A DNA stretch of 64,000 bases from Rubrolithibacter sp043763625 (GCA_043763625.1 JAYULL010000030.1:1-64000); one strand, 5' to 3'; positions 26,469 through 35,566 are shown, numbered from the stretch's first letter. Numbers and translations are program-made. The notes: generated by a model not told the origin, from the letters alone.

Positions 26469-26527
26469 AGAATTTACCCCAGTTCTATTACAAAATACAA
26501 GAGAATTTACCCTAATTCTGTGACAAA
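26469..26527. repeat. two 26-bp direct repeats, each with a small inverted repeat
   Basis: Copies at 26469-26494 and 26502-26527, 22 of 26 bases identical by eye, with a 33-base period. Both start AGAATTTACCC and end TACAAA or GACAAA. The second contains a perfect AGAATT/AATTCT inverted repeat. They lie between the convergent 3' ends of the 234-aa gene and rloB, so they are not an ordinary promoter operator. Confidence 0.55.
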
Positions 26528-26564
26528 TTCAATAGATAATATAGTTAAGCGGTACCTTGCTTTA

Positions 26565-27218
26565 TTATTCTGGTGCAGCTATTACTACCGTTTGGGGTTT
26601 AATCAAATCCAGCAGTTCATTAACCAACTCATGAATATTGCTATAGGCTGAAAGTTGATACGGCCTTTGTCCGGCATCTAGGTCAGCCTGATTTCTATCC
26701 AGCGACCATTTACTATTTGCAAGGCCCGTATCCATATATGGGGTCAGTGTCGTAAAAATATCGGTAGCTTTTTGATAGTCAGGTAAATGTGCCCTAACAT
26801 CATCAATGATATCATCGCATCTTGTAAAAGCTTTTGTTGTCCGCACAAAGTGCAGTAAAACGAAATATTCAAAGCAGTGCGCGGTAAAGGCTACACGGAT
26901 TTCAGGCTTTGAATTTAAAGCCTGTTCAAAGGTATCAGGTACATTAGCATGACCGTCTTTGTCAAACACGATCCACACAAAATCATAAGGATTGTCTTTT
27001 TTATTCGCTTTAATTTTATTTTTTGCTTCCATAACAAGTCCTCTTGGCGAATGATCTTTAGGCTTATATATTTCGACGTCAATTGCCGCAAATTGCCGGC
27101 GGTATTCGTCCTTTGTAATTAGACCTTTAAAATAAATTTCTTCCGTCTGTCCTTCGCAAATAATCAGACCACGTTTGAGGAACTCAATTTTGGGTCTTGG
27201 TTTTCTGAATCCTCCCAT
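26565..27218 (-). CDS. rloB: RloB-family protein (AbiLii-like)
   Basis: Protein of 217 aa, full RloB length, cytosolic. Seen: LIICEGQTEEIYFKGL (about residues 17-32), whose Glu corresponds to the TOPRIM-like catalytic Glu, and VWIVFDKDGH (about 82-91) with the D-x-D pair. The C-terminal half holds CFEYFVLLHF and KWSLDRNQAD segments. RloB partners an AAA ATPase (RloA), and the same pairing forms AbiL abortive-infection systems; the RloB member is the probable nuclease effector. The start ATG overlaps the rloA stop by one base (TAATG), indicating coupled translation. A predicted role in phage defence is from family knowledge. Confidence 0.88.
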   Translation of the reverse strand: MGGFRKPRPKIEFLKRGLIICEGQTEEIYFKGLITKDEYRRQFAAIDVEIYKPKDHSPRGLVMEAKNKIKANKKDNPYDFVWIVFDKDGHANVPDTFEQALNSKPEIRVAFTAHCFEYFVLLHFVRTTKAFTRCDDIIDDVRAHLPDYQKATDIFTTLTPYMDTGLANSKWSLDRNQADLDAGQRPYQLSAYSNIHELVNELLDLIKPQTVVIAAPE

Positions 27219-28492
27219 TAGAATTTAAAATCAAGGTCAAACTCATTAATAACAGGCGTTGCACCAAAACGGCCGCTCATATACCATTTTTCCAATGGCG
27301 TGTCCTTTCTGACACCCGAAACGTCAGATAGCGTATAATAATGACTGAAGCCCTGGAACTCCTTTTCAGTCAACCATACCTGATCCCGCCGAAACAATTC
27401 ATTATCCAATAAGGATACTTCATGGGTAGTGAAAATAAGTTGCGCCTTTTTAGGATTGGTGGATGGGTCGTTAAAGAGTTTTACCAAAGCTTTAGTCAGT
27501 TTAGGATGCAAACTATTATCCAGTTCATCAATGATCAATACCTGGGATTCAGCAAGAGCGCCCAAGATTATCCCGCCAAGTACCAATAATTTTCCGGTTC
27601 CTACCGATTCGTCGGATAATTTAAAATCGATTTCGCCGTCCTCTTTATCATTTTTGAATACGGTATGCTTTGTGCGGATCGAATACCTGTACCTGTTAAT
27701 AAATTCGTCCCGCTCTTCATCACTCATGTCCTCGGGAAGACTTTTAGGGTCAATATTAATCGGATAAAGATTGATTGCATTAACACTGGTATCCAAAGCT
27801 TTCACCAATTTTATCAGGTTGTCAGCAAAATGATTATCCAGCCGCATCCTGTCGGTAAAAAGCTCGATGAATCCTTCTTCATGCTTTCTATCAATATCCA
27901 GAAAAGTCAACAACACATTATTGAAAAAATGGTAAGGATAATAAAGTGCTTCCAGCCTTTCAGAGCCTACTTTTGATAAATATAACTGATTTTCATACAG
28001 TGTTTCTTCGATATCCTTTTTCCGACCGGTAACTCGATCACCATAAATGATGCGCAAACCTTCACGCTCAAATAATCTTGCAGGTTGCGATTTTGGATAA
28101 TAATACAGTCGTTCGTAATTAATCGCACGTTCCGAAAAGCCTATTTCATAGCTGTATTTAATATTGTCTGCTGCAATAAACTCTATTTTAAATTCAACAG
28201 GTTTGTCCCTGTATAAGTTATCTAACAAATAAGGTTCATATACTTGTATTTTGGTACCAACTTTAAAATCCGCCGAAGCGAGTACCATATACTGCAAAGC
28301 CTTTATGGCCTTTAATAAATTGCTTTTCCCTGAAGCGTTACGGCCGTAAATAACGGCCGAACTCAATGCATTATTATTCCCTTGCACCATTACAGAAGCG
28401 GTGTTTTCCTTTACACTTTTATCTGCTAAAAGTGTAAATAACTGCTGATCCCTAATGGACTTATAATTGGTAACATAAAATTGCAATAACAT
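27218..28492 (-). CDS. rloA: AAA15-family ATPase RloA (AbiLi-like)
   Basis: OLD/RecF-like ATPase of 424 aa. Seen: N-terminal MLLQFYVTNYKSIRDQ typical of AAA15 proteins, Walker A GRNASGKS (residues 50-57), a signature-like LSDESVGTGK, Walker B VLIIDELDNSLHP with Asp322-Glu323, and the switch His in IFTTHE. It is expected to sense infection and control the RloB effector. Two-gene operon with rloB, located on a tRNA island, typical for defence cargo. Apart from the missing integrase the two genes look undamaged. Confidence 0.9.
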   Translation of the reverse strand: MLLQFYVTNYKSIRDQQLFTLLADKSVKENTASVMVQGNNNALSSAVIYGRNASGKSNLLKAIKALQYMVLASADFKVGTKIQVYEPYLLDNLYRDKPVEFKIEFIAADNIKYSYEIGFSERAINYERLYYYPKSQPARLFEREGLRIIYGDRVTGRKKDIEETLYENQLYLSKVGSERLEALYYPYHFFNNVLLTFLDIDRKHEEGFIELFTDRMRLDNHFADNLIKLVKALDTSVNAINLYPINIDPKSLPEDMSDEERDEFINRYRYSIRTKHTVFKNDKEDGEIDFKLSDESVGTGKLLVLGGIILGALAESQVLIIDELDNSLHPKLTKALVKLFNDPSTNPKKAQLIFTTHEVSLLDNELFRRDQVWLTEKEFQGFSHYYTLSDVSGVRKDTPLEKWYMSGRFGATPVINEFDLDFKF

Positions 28493-28530
28493 ATTTTCCA
28501 GAAATTAGATTCAAATATGCATAAAATTTA

Positions 28531-28538
28531 CAAAAATA
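28531..28538 (-). promoter_or_regulatory. TAnnTTTG -7 box for rloA-rloB
   Basis: Read on the minus strand as TATTTTTG, the same octamer as before the 234-aa gene. The transcript would start near 28524, about 30 bases before the rloA ATG. No clear -33. Confidence 0.4.
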
Positions 28539-28670
28539 ACAACAATTTAGGAAATTATTGCTTTGTAAGCCAATATGGGTTAAAACGCAAACAAGTAGCC
28601 TTAAAACAGTTTAAGATTTTCACTATATTTGACATTAATAAGCAATAGCGTTTATCTGGTCGAATTTGAA

Positions 28671-28690
28671 GGTGCCCTATTCGGTGCCCT
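28671..28690 (+). repeat. paired GGTGCCCT motifs (right island end)
   Basis: Direct copies at 28671-28678 and 28683-28690, 12 bases apart, close to the 11-base spacing of the pair at the left end. They lie about 60 bases inside attR. Confidence 0.65.
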
Positions 28691-28748
28691 CTAAAGGCTC
28701 TAAAAATATAAAATGCTGATTGTGAGGTTATGATTTAAAATAAATTGT

Positions 28749-28769
28749 TCCCTCTTTCTCCGCCGGTTA
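28749..28769 (+). repeat. attR: duplicated tRNA-Ser 3' end
   Basis: Exact 21-base copy of 24712-24732 without any other tRNA sequence upstream. It marks the right boundary of the island. Confidence 0.9.
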
Positions 28770-29068
28770 CTAATCAAATCACACCAAACAACGTCGAATT
28801 GTAGCATTTCCGGAGTTTTGGTTTTAGCACTAATATAAAGGCAAATTTTAATCACATTCTTACCTTGAAGGTGTAATGCGACTCTTACCGGCTAGGGTAA
28901 TTTCAACGCTAATGTACTTTCGAAATCTTAAGTAGGAATTCATTGAGGCGTTCACAGGTTCTTCAGTATTTCGGGAAAAGTTTATCAGCGATAATAACAA
29001 TTATTCTTTCTAACTTTATCACAACCTATTAACCGAAATTCGCGTAAACTACCTAAAAAATCTATAAA
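28770..29068. other. intergenic, no gene seen
   Basis: Chromosomal sequence after attR up to the small membrane protein gene. I see no reading frame, hairpin or consensus -7 box. This was probably the region immediately downstream of tRNA-Ser before integration. Confidence 0.5.
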
Positions 29069-29266
29069 ATGGCAAAAGCTTTCAGATGGCTCTTTGGAGC
29101 AATAGTAATCGTAATATTAACCCTGGGAGTAGCTTTAGGATGGATTATTTCTACTTTAGTAAGCCCCTTGTTCCGTATTGGAAAAAAGGAAGAAAAGTTA
29201 TCCGGCGGAAACTCAGATTTTCCGTATTCAACCGATAGTATAAAGTCGATGGCGGCTAAAAATTAG
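29069..29266 (+). CDS. small single-pass membrane protein
   Basis: Protein of 65 aa. One hydrophobic segment (about residues 6-31, WLFGAIVIVILTLGVALGWI) followed by a basic stretch (RIGKKEEK) and a polar tail. This predicts a single-pass inner-membrane protein with the C-terminus probably in the cytosol. I do not recognise a family. It stands alone, convergent with manC, so no function can be inferred from its neighbours. The strong topology and clean start argue that it is a real gene. Confidence 0.6.
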   Translation: MAKAFRWLFGAIVIVILTLGVALGWIISTLVSPLFRIGKKEEKLSGGNSDFPYSTDSIKSMAAKN

Positions 29267-29332
29267 ATCGACAGCGAATTAGTTTTCAGACTTTTACTCC
29301 TCTTCCTATTAATGTGGCTAGGACTTGAATCA

Positions 29333-30418
29333 TTAAATATATTGGGCACCGAAACGCCCCTTTACATCTGCTACAAATTGTTTAACGGCTTGTTCCTCGT
29401 CTTTCGGACAAATGAGTAGCGTGTTGTTGGATTCGGCTACAATGTAATCCTTTAGCTTACTTAAAATAACCAATTTCTCTCCCGGTACATTTACCATGCA
29501 ATTAGAAGAATCGTATAGCACAACTTTTTCTGCCGGGATTGCTGCATTTCCGCTTGAATCTTTATCGGCGAGCGTATAAATCGACGACCAGGTTCCTAAA
29601 TCAGACCACTCAAAGTCACACGGAAGCACGTACACATTATCTGCTTTTTCCATTACTGCGTAGTCGATGGATATATTCGAGCACTTGGAGTAGTTGGCCG
29701 AGATAAATTCCTGCTCGTCCGGTGTATTATAGTATCGCATGCCGTTTACAAAAATCTCGTAGATATGACGAGCTGATTTTTCGAACGCTTTACAAATCGC
29801 CAAGGCATTCCAGACAAAAATTCCGGAGTTCCAATAATACGAGCCGTCCGCCAAAAATTGTTTGGCTGTTTCTTGTGACGGCTTTTCAGTAAATTTTTCT
29901 ACGTTTTGAAAAGATCCCGTTGACTTTTCTTTGGAAGCTTTTATATATCCATAGCCTGTATCAGGATGTTTTGGCTTAATGCCGAGCGTAATTAAACAAT
30001 CGTTGTGCTCGGATAATTGTAGCGCAGAATTGATAGTGTATACGAAAGTTTCTACATCCAAAATCAAATGATCTGAGGGAGCAACTACAATTGAGGCATT
30101 AGGATTTAAAGAGAATATTTTAAAGCAGGCATAGGCAATACAGGGCGCCGTGTTTTTCATTTCCGGCTCTGCGAGTATTTGATTATCTGTGAGTTCAGGT
30201 AATTGATCGTGGACTAGATCAAGATAGATCTCGTTGGTTATGATGTATATATTTTTTTTAGGGACGATTTTAGCGAACCTGTCGAAAGTGGATTGAACTA
30301 ATGTTTTTCCGGTTCCCAATATATCGATAAACTGTTTAGGATGGGCTGTGCGACTTACGGGCCAAAACCTGCTGCCCACACCTCCGGCCATTATAACTGC
30401 ATAGTGGTTAATGTTCAT
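29333..30418 (-). CDS. manC: mannose-1-phosphate guanylyltransferase
   Basis: Makes GDP-mannose from mannose-1-phosphate and GTP; cytosolic, 361 aa, the short form without the fused isomerase domain. Seen: VIMAGGVGSRFWPVSR with HPKQF near the N-terminus (nucleotide-binding signature), VVAPSDH (about 110-116), and KFTEKP and WNSGIFVW further on. It is the distal end of the long minus-strand exopolysaccharide gene set and supplies the activated mannose. The isomerase activity is provided by the separate manA gene at 56583-57569 at the other edge of the locus. Confidence 0.93.
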   Translation of the reverse strand: MNINHYAVIMAGGVGSRFWPVSRTAHPKQFIDILGTGKTLVQSTFDRFAKIVPKKNIYIITNEIYLDLVHDQLPELTDNQILAEPEMKNTAPCIAYACFKIFSLNPNASIVVAPSDHLILDVETFVYTINSALQLSEHNDCLITLGIKPKHPDTGYGYIKASKEKSTGSFQNVEKFTEKPSQETAKQFLADGSYYWNSGIFVWNALAICKAFEKSARHIYEIFVNGMRYYNTPDEQEFISANYSKCSNISIDYAVMEKADNVYVLPCDFEWSDLGTWSSIYTLADKDSSGNAAIPAEKVVLYDSSNCMVNVPGEKLVILSKLKDYIVAESNNTLLICPKDEEQAVKQFVADVKGRFGAQYI

Positions 30419-30646
30419 AAATTTAATTTAAGTGAGAAACTTTTGTTAATTATTTCGCTTGCAGGCGTTCCCGGGAATTTTTTAGCAGCAAATCGTTGTA
30501 ATCTTCTAAAAGAGAAATGTACTTACTCATCCAAAAATGAACACTGCTTGTTGCCGCTTCCCGCTCATTGAAGAGAATCTTACCTTTAAAAGTCGGTAGA
30601 GATACTTGCTTTAGCCATCAATGCGGATTATGATTGAGGGATTAAT

Positions 30647-32041
30647 TTAGATAGCATTATCCTCACCTTTTAGAATATCGATAACTGTCATGAAGATAAT
30701 TTTTACATCAAGCATAGATGACCAGTGCTCCATATACCAGATGTCGTGCTTTACTCGACCTTCCATTCTTTTTTCCATTTGCATCGGATCAGCCACATCC
30801 CCTCTGAATCCGTTTACTTGGGCCCATCCGGTAATACCGGGTTTGCAAAACTGCCGCACCATAAACTGATGGATGGTGTTTGAGTAGTGCTCGGTTACGC
30901 TTAACATATGAGGGCGGGGGCCTACTACGCTCATGTCTCCTAAAAACACATTAAAGAATTGAGGCACTTCGTCTAAGCTGGTTTTGCGTAAGAACCGGCC
31001 AATCGGTGTAACTCGGTCGTCGTTTTTGACCGCAGTTTTCGAGTCACTGTCCGAATTTATGCGCATGCTCCTGAATTTATAACACCAGAACAGTTTGTTG
31101 TTTCTGCCGTTTCTGAGCTGAGCAAATAAAACAGGACCCGGACTTTGTATTTTAATGATAAGGGCTAAAATAGGGTACAGCCAGCTCAGTAAGAATAAAA
31201 TAACGCAACTGCTGAATACAATGTCGAAAACACGTTTCCTAAATCTGTTTTCTATGTCATCCAGGGGCTCTCGCCGTGTGCTAATTACCGGAAAAGCATC
31301 AAAATAATTGATATTGGATGTAGGGAAAGCAGCTTTCATTTCGGGCACAAACCTTAGTCGTACACATTGTTTTTCAGCTTCTTCCAGTAAATGCTCGGCT
31401 TCTATCATTCGTTCCGCGGTAAGCGGGACATAAACTTCTTGTATCCCTTTATTTGCTGCATGCCGGATCTGCTCTGATGCCGATTGAAAGACTCTCCCTT
31501 TATCATCAACAGCGAGGCCGTCATTGTCATCCAAAAATCCTTGAAAATAAAAGCTGTTATTGTTCTTTTCGAAGAAATCGGCTAATTGCAATCCCATATT
31601 TGATGTTCCTAAAACGGCAACCGTCTTTCTAATCTTGAAATACCTTTTTAAAACAACTTCTAATCCGGTACCCATAAAACGACTGGCAGAAAAGGCTAAG
31701 CCCATTTCAATATAGAGTACCACAATAAATTGCCGCGAAAAGGAATGATCTTTTGTAAACGCCAGATAGAAGATGAAAAGCACTCCGTGAGTAATATACG
31801 ACCTGATTGTGGATCGATAGATTGCTTCTACATTTCTAATCGTTTGTTCGTGATAGAGATGGTTGAAGCCGGATGAAAACAACCATAGAAGATTTGATAT
31901 AAGTAAGTATTGTTGATAAGGATTGGTGTCTATAACTTCAGGTTGAACAAAATAAAAGGCCGAAAAAAAGGTAAGATTGACAATTAGAAGATCGGAGATT
32001 GCTAATACAAATCGTAAGAGATACAGATAGCGAGTTTTCAT
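30647..32041 (-). CDS. initiating polyprenyl glycosylphosphotransferase (WcaJ type)
   Basis: Membrane phosphoglycosyltransferase of 464 aa that starts the repeat unit by moving a sugar-1-phosphate to undecaprenyl phosphate. Several N-terminal membrane segments (about 10-125), a Rossmann-like middle domain (VAVLGTSNMG, about 140), one further membrane helix (about 275-300) and the C-terminal catalytic domain with PVLFAQLRNGRN, CYKFRSMR, LRKTSLDEVPQFFNV and VVGPRPH. These are hallmark motifs, the Asp-Glu pair in SLDE being the catalytic dyad. Glucose-1-phosphate is the usual substrate of this branch but other sugars are possible. Confidence 0.93.
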   Translation of the reverse strand: MKTRYLYLLRFVLAISDLLIVNLTFFSAFYFVQPEVIDTNPYQQYLLISNLLWLFSSGFNHLYHEQTIRNVEAIYRSTIRSYITHGVLFIFYLAFTKDHSFSRQFIVVLYIEMGLAFSASRFMGTGLEVVLKRYFKIRKTVAVLGTSNMGLQLADFFEKNNNSFYFQGFLDDNDGLAVDDKGRVFQSASEQIRHAANKGIQEVYVPLTAERMIEAEHLLEEAEKQCVRLRFVPEMKAAFPTSNINYFDAFPVISTRREPLDDIENRFRKRVFDIVFSSCVILFLLSWLYPILALIIKIQSPGPVLFAQLRNGRNNKLFWCYKFRSMRINSDSDSKTAVKNDDRVTPIGRFLRKTSLDEVPQFFNVFLGDMSVVGPRPHMLSVTEHYSNTIHQFMVRQFCKPGITGWAQVNGFRGDVADPMQMEKRMEGRVKHDIWYMEHWSSMLDVKIIFMTVIDILKGEDNAI

Positions 32042-32415
32042 AAGGCCGGGGTTTTAAATAAAAAATCAAAAATTTCACACGGTAGATTCAGTCAGTGTTT
32101 TTGTGTTGCATTTTCATAAGTAGACTGTTGTTTCTTTCATAAAAGTAGCTAAAAAAATATAAAGTTTCAATTTTTTTCCTGTATAGGTTGACATAATTGC
32201 AGGCAAAGTGAACTTATTTTGATAATAACATAATTTTATACCTAAATATTGACCTTACTCTTAAAAAAAAGACGATCCAAATAAAAAATTTAGTATTTTT
32301 TTAATAGAATTAAGCGTGATTTTGTATAGATCAGGTGACACAGACTTATTAAATGTCTTGGTTTTGGAAGTATTAAGAATTTATAGACGCGAATTAGCAG
32401 TAAGCGCATCAATGC
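32042..32415. other. AT-rich intergenic stretch in the exopolysaccharide locus
   Basis: 374 bases between the initiating transferase and the acyltransferase gene, both on the minus strand. Very AT-rich, no reading frame. A promoter for the manC-side genes probably lies here, but I found no exact minus-strand TAnnTTTG. Confidence 0.4.
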
Positions 32416-33504
32416 TTATCCAACAACGGGAGTGTTGATTGTCGATTTTTCTTTTTTGCCAACAAATAACGTTTTCGAAAGCTTTAAAATACTTTGCTCG
32501 ATAAAGAAAAAAGAAATTATTGATCCAATAGCAGTAAGAATCAAAAACAGCAATGCATAAGCGCCGGGGTTATTAAATTCAGGATACTTATTCATTAGTT
32601 TATCGGTAAGCTCTAATCCCACAACAGGATGAATCAGGTAAAGAGAATAGCTGATGTTTCCCAAAAACTTAAAAAAAGAATTGTGGATGTTTTTTTTCAG
32701 GAAAAAGATAAAAAGGAAAAAACCAATATTGTAAGAAACAAAATATTTATACCACTTTTCATTATAGCCGAAATCACGGTTATAGGCAAAAACGCACACC
32801 GGCAAAAGCACAAGAATAAAAATGTAAACATACTTGAGCACTATCCTGAGTGTTCCGTCTTCTGCGGTTTCGTTATATCTAAATCTCATTCCCAGAAACA
32901 TACATGCTAGTGCTAAGGGAAGTGCTACCGGCAATTTCATGTTCAATGTAAATCGTGCAACGGACAGAACCAATGCCATGCCCAAAACGAGGAAGAAAAG
33001 CTTGGTTATGATACGAATTTTATCCAGCCGGTTCAGGTAGAATAATGCGGCACAAATCAGATAAAATACCAGTTCAATCTGTAGGGTCCAATAAACTCCT
33101 ATTAGATCCGGCACCCCTAAGAATTTATGAAACATAGTAATATTCAGGAGTAGTTGTTTTAGCGGCGGCATGCCGGAAATCAGCACAACCAGCAGTATTG
33201 AAAACCAGTAGCCGGGATACAGGCGGAAAAACCTGGAAATTGCAAAACCGGAAAGGGTTTTTCCGATAAGCGAAAACGGAATAACGTACCCGCTTATCAT
33301 AAAAAAAACCACTATTCCTATTTTGCCGATGTCAATAAAATCACTGATAAAAAGGCCGGCAGTTTTAAATACAGGTTGCGCAAAAACAGTTGGGTACAAG
33401 AAGCGAAGGTGGAGCCACAGGTGCAATAAGGCTACCATGAGAGCTGCAATCCCTCTTAAAGAATCAACCCATAAAATTCTTCGGTTCAATGTCTTTGCAG
33501 CCAT
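32416..33504 (-). CDS. acyltransferase 3 family membrane protein
   Basis: Integral membrane O-acyltransferase (OafA/NodX type), 362 aa, with about ten hydrophobic segments. The N-terminus WVDSLRGIAALMVALLHLWLH carries the family's R-G-x-A and catalytic-region His; FYLICAALFY and SYSLYLIHPVVG fit the later membrane motifs. It is likely to O-acetylate the exopolysaccharide or its lipid-linked unit. It starts 10 bases after the epimerase stop in the same transcript. Confidence 0.9.
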   Translation of the reverse strand: MAAKTLNRRILWVDSLRGIAALMVALLHLWLHLRFLYPTVFAQPVFKTAGLFISDFIDIGKIGIVVFFMISGYVIPFSLIGKTLSGFAISRFFRLYPGYWFSILLVVLISGMPPLKQLLLNITMFHKFLGVPDLIGVYWTLQIELVFYLICAALFYLNRLDKIRIITKLFFLVLGMALVLSVARFTLNMKLPVALPLALACMFLGMRFRYNETAEDGTLRIVLKYVYIFILVLLPVCVFAYNRDFGYNEKWYKYFVSYNIGFFLFIFFLKKNIHNSFFKFLGNISYSLYLIHPVVGLELTDKLMNKYPEFNNPGAYALLFLILTAIGSIISFFFIEQSILKLSKTLFVGKKEKSTINTPVVG

Positions 33505-33513
33505 ACAATTGTA

Positions 33514-34464
33514 TTAAATAAATCCGTTTGCTTGAAACCAGCTGATTGATCTATTTAACCCGTCCTCAATGGGCACTTGCGGTTCGAAGCCAACATCGCT
33601 TTTTAGCTTAGAAATATCAGCATGCAGAACCTTAATGTCGCCGGGCCAGCTTTTGCCGGTATAGTTAATTTTTGGAGTAATATTGAGGTTGAGGCAAATA
33701 AGCTCGATCAGTTTTTTAATATTAATGGGCTTGCCTCCGGAAATATTATAAATCTCGCCGGTAGTGTTTTCTGCGGCCATAACATTGTAGAACGCAGATG
33801 CGGTGTCGGATACGTAGGCGTAATCTCTAACTTGTTCCCCGTCTCCAAGCACCTCTAAATTGTAGACACTGGAGTTCAATTTCCGAATCAAATCGTACAG
33901 TACATATCTCGGCTGCCGGGGACCGTATGTGTTAAAAATTCTGATAACAGCACTTTTAAGCCCGTAAGTTTTGTAATATCCGATCGCAAGCTTTTCGCCG
34001 TAAAGCTTGGTTAATCCGTAGTTCGATATAGGATTCAACCCGTTAACTTCTTTTACCGGAATGGTTTCCGGCGTTCCGTAAACAGCTGCTGTACTTGCGA
34101 ATACAATTTTTTCTACTTCGTACTTTAAAGATAAATTGTAGAGATTCAAACTACCTTGGGCATTGGATTTAAAGTCGACAAACGGATAGTCGTTGCTAAG
34201 AGGCACGTTTCCGTTAGCGGCAAAATGATAGATGTATTTGAACTTATGTTCTTTAAACTGCTGATCCATGAATTGCAGTTCCGAAATGTCGCCGTATAAA
34301 TCAGTGCATTTGGGGTTGTCATTGATCATGTTGCCGTTGTTCGATCCCAAAAGATTGTCGATCGAATACACAGCGGTATGGCCTTTTTCTATAAGTAAGT
34401 CAACCATGTGAGAGCCGATAAAGCCCTTTCCGCCGGTTACTAAAATAGGGTCGTCTTTTTTCAT
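33514..34464 (-). CDS. NAD-dependent sugar-nucleotide epimerase/dehydratase
   Basis: Extended SDR of 316 aa, cytosolic. Seen: TGGKGFIGSHMVD (residues 10-22), the catalytic-type Ser-Thr in FASTAAVYG, YGLTKLYGEK with the YxxxK motif (about 150), and IFNTYGPRQ. These point to UDP-glucose 4-epimerase or a related GDP/TDP-sugar epimerase or dehydratase. The specific sugar cannot be decided. Only one base separates it from the upstream GT4 gene, so it belongs to the same operon. Confidence 0.9.
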   Translation of the reverse strand: MKKDDPILVTGGKGFIGSHMVDLLIEKGHTAVYSIDNLLGSNNGNMINDNPKCTDLYGDISELQFMDQQFKEHKFKYIYHFAANGNVPLSNDYPFVDFKSNAQGSLNLYNLSLKYEVEKIVFASTAAVYGTPETIPVKEVNGLNPISNYGLTKLYGEKLAIGYYKTYGLKSAVIRIFNTYGPRQPRYVLYDLIRKLNSSVYNLEVLGDGEQVRDYAYVSDTASAFYNVMAAENTTGEIYNISGGKPINIKKLIELICLNLNITPKINYTGKSWPGDIKVLHADISKLKSDVGFEPQVPIEDGLNRSISWFQANGFI

Positions 34465-34465
34465 A

Positions 34466-35566
34466 TTATGCGGACATGTTTAAATTAAGATATTTTTCAG
34501 CGTTGTTTGACAGGTAGTATTCCGAGCGTTTGTTCAAGCATTCTTGCCGGAATTTCGAGTAATCATTTTCTACACCTCGGATTGCATCTGCAATGCTCTC
34601 AATGTCGGGTTCGGCTACCAATCCGATTTTTTCATCCTCAACAAAATACTTGGTGCCGTTATCGATGTAGTTGGTAGTAACTGTCGGAATGCCGAATGCC
34701 ATGGCTTCAATCACCGTTTTGGGTAGACCCTCCCTTTCGGACGGGAATACCAATAATCGCGACTCTGAAAGGGCTTTGATTTTTTCTTCGTCACTTATTC
34801 TCCCGAAGAAAGTCACGCTCGGGTTAGAGCCGTATTTTTCCACCAGCCCTTTATACATCGTTCCGCCGCCCAAAACTTTTATGTTTTTGTTTTCGCGATA
34901 CTTTTCGTTGTATTTAAGAATAGCTTCGATCGCTGCTTCCGGGTGTTTATGATGCTCTAAGCGCCCTAAAAAAAGATAAGAGGTCTGTTCTGCCGTTTCG
35001 GGATTTTCAAGTTTGATTAAACTAGGTACAACCGAAATGTTTTTTCGGCGGTAGTCACCCACACATTCTGCCACGTGTTTACTGATACATACTACACTTC
35101 CGGTGGATTTTAGCAAAATCTTATTGATTTTAATCCAAAGTTTCGAGCTTCGGTGCTCAACAAAATCTAACACCGTTTTACTTTTTCGACTTTTAAAAAA
35201 GAGGCCGTGATAGATAGCCGGCAATACCGGAAATTGATTGAAGATTATGATATCGTAATCCTGCCTAAAAAATTTATGCAGCTTAAGCGTGAACAGAAAA
35301 ATAGTAGAAAGTTTTCGCCCGAATCGGCCGTTTTTATAATACTTCGGCTCTTTAAGAAGTCTGTAAATTTTTACCCCTTCGAGCTGTTCGTATTCCGGCA
35401 ATTCTCCCGTGTGATCTATTACGGCCATAGAGACGTCGTGTCCGGATTTGGCCCAGTACGATCCCAGTTCCATGAAACGAATTTCTTGCCCTCCGTAACT
35501 GGGATACGAAAGCTCTGATACGATTAGAATTTTCTTAGAGACCGGTGTTTCAGTTTTACTGCTCAT
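34466..35566 (-). CDS. glycosyltransferase family 4
   Basis: GT-B fold retaining glycosyltransferase, 366 aa, cytosolic face of the inner membrane. N-terminal LSYPSYGGQEIRFMELG is the acceptor-domain glycine loop. The C-terminal donor domain has LFLGRLEHHKHPE, VTFFGRISDEEK and the nucleotide-sugar motif FPSEREGLPKTVIEAMAFGIP, with the E-x7-E pair. One of four GT4 enzymes in the locus that add successive sugars of the repeat unit. The linkage cannot be read. Confidence 0.9.
   Translation of the reverse strand: MSSKTETPVSKKILIVSELSYPSYGGQEIRFMELGSYWAKSGHDVSMAVIDHTGELPEYEQLEGVKIYRLLKEPKYYKNGRFGRKLSTIFLFTLKLHKFFRQDYDIIIFNQFPVLPAIYHGLFFKSRKSKTVLDFVEHRSSKLWIKINKILLKSTGSVVCISKHVAECVGDYRRKNISVVPSLIKLENPETAEQTSYLFLGRLEHHKHPEAAIEAILKYNEKYRENKNIKVLGGGTMYKGLVEKYGSNPSVTFFGRISDEEKIKALSESRLLVFPSEREGLPKTVIEAMAFGIPTVTTNYIDNGTKYFVEDEKIGLVAEPDIESIADAIRGVENDYSKFRQECLNKRSEYYLSNNAEKYLNLNMSA

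Larger units (their letters stand above)
24712..28769. mobile_element. tRNA-Ser-integrated genomic island with RloA/RloB defence pair
   Basis: A 4.06-kb segment delimited by the 21-base exact direct repeats at 24712-24732 and 28749-28769. Content: terminator, iterated GGTGCCCT motifs at both ends, an integrase N-terminal remnant, a WYL C-terminal fragment, an unknown 234-aa gene, and the rloB and rloA genes. No full integrase remains, so the island is probably fixed or needs an integrase from elsewhere. Flanking genes (asparaginase and the exopolysaccharide locus) are chromosomal. Confidence 0.85.

Noticed and set aside
26469..26527. Twin repeats as a CRISPR remnant
   Set aside because: Only two units, spacer of 7 bases, no cas gene in the window.
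30341..30571. Plus-strand frame opposite the manC start
   Set aside because: Shadow of manC and its upstream spacer, without family resemblance.
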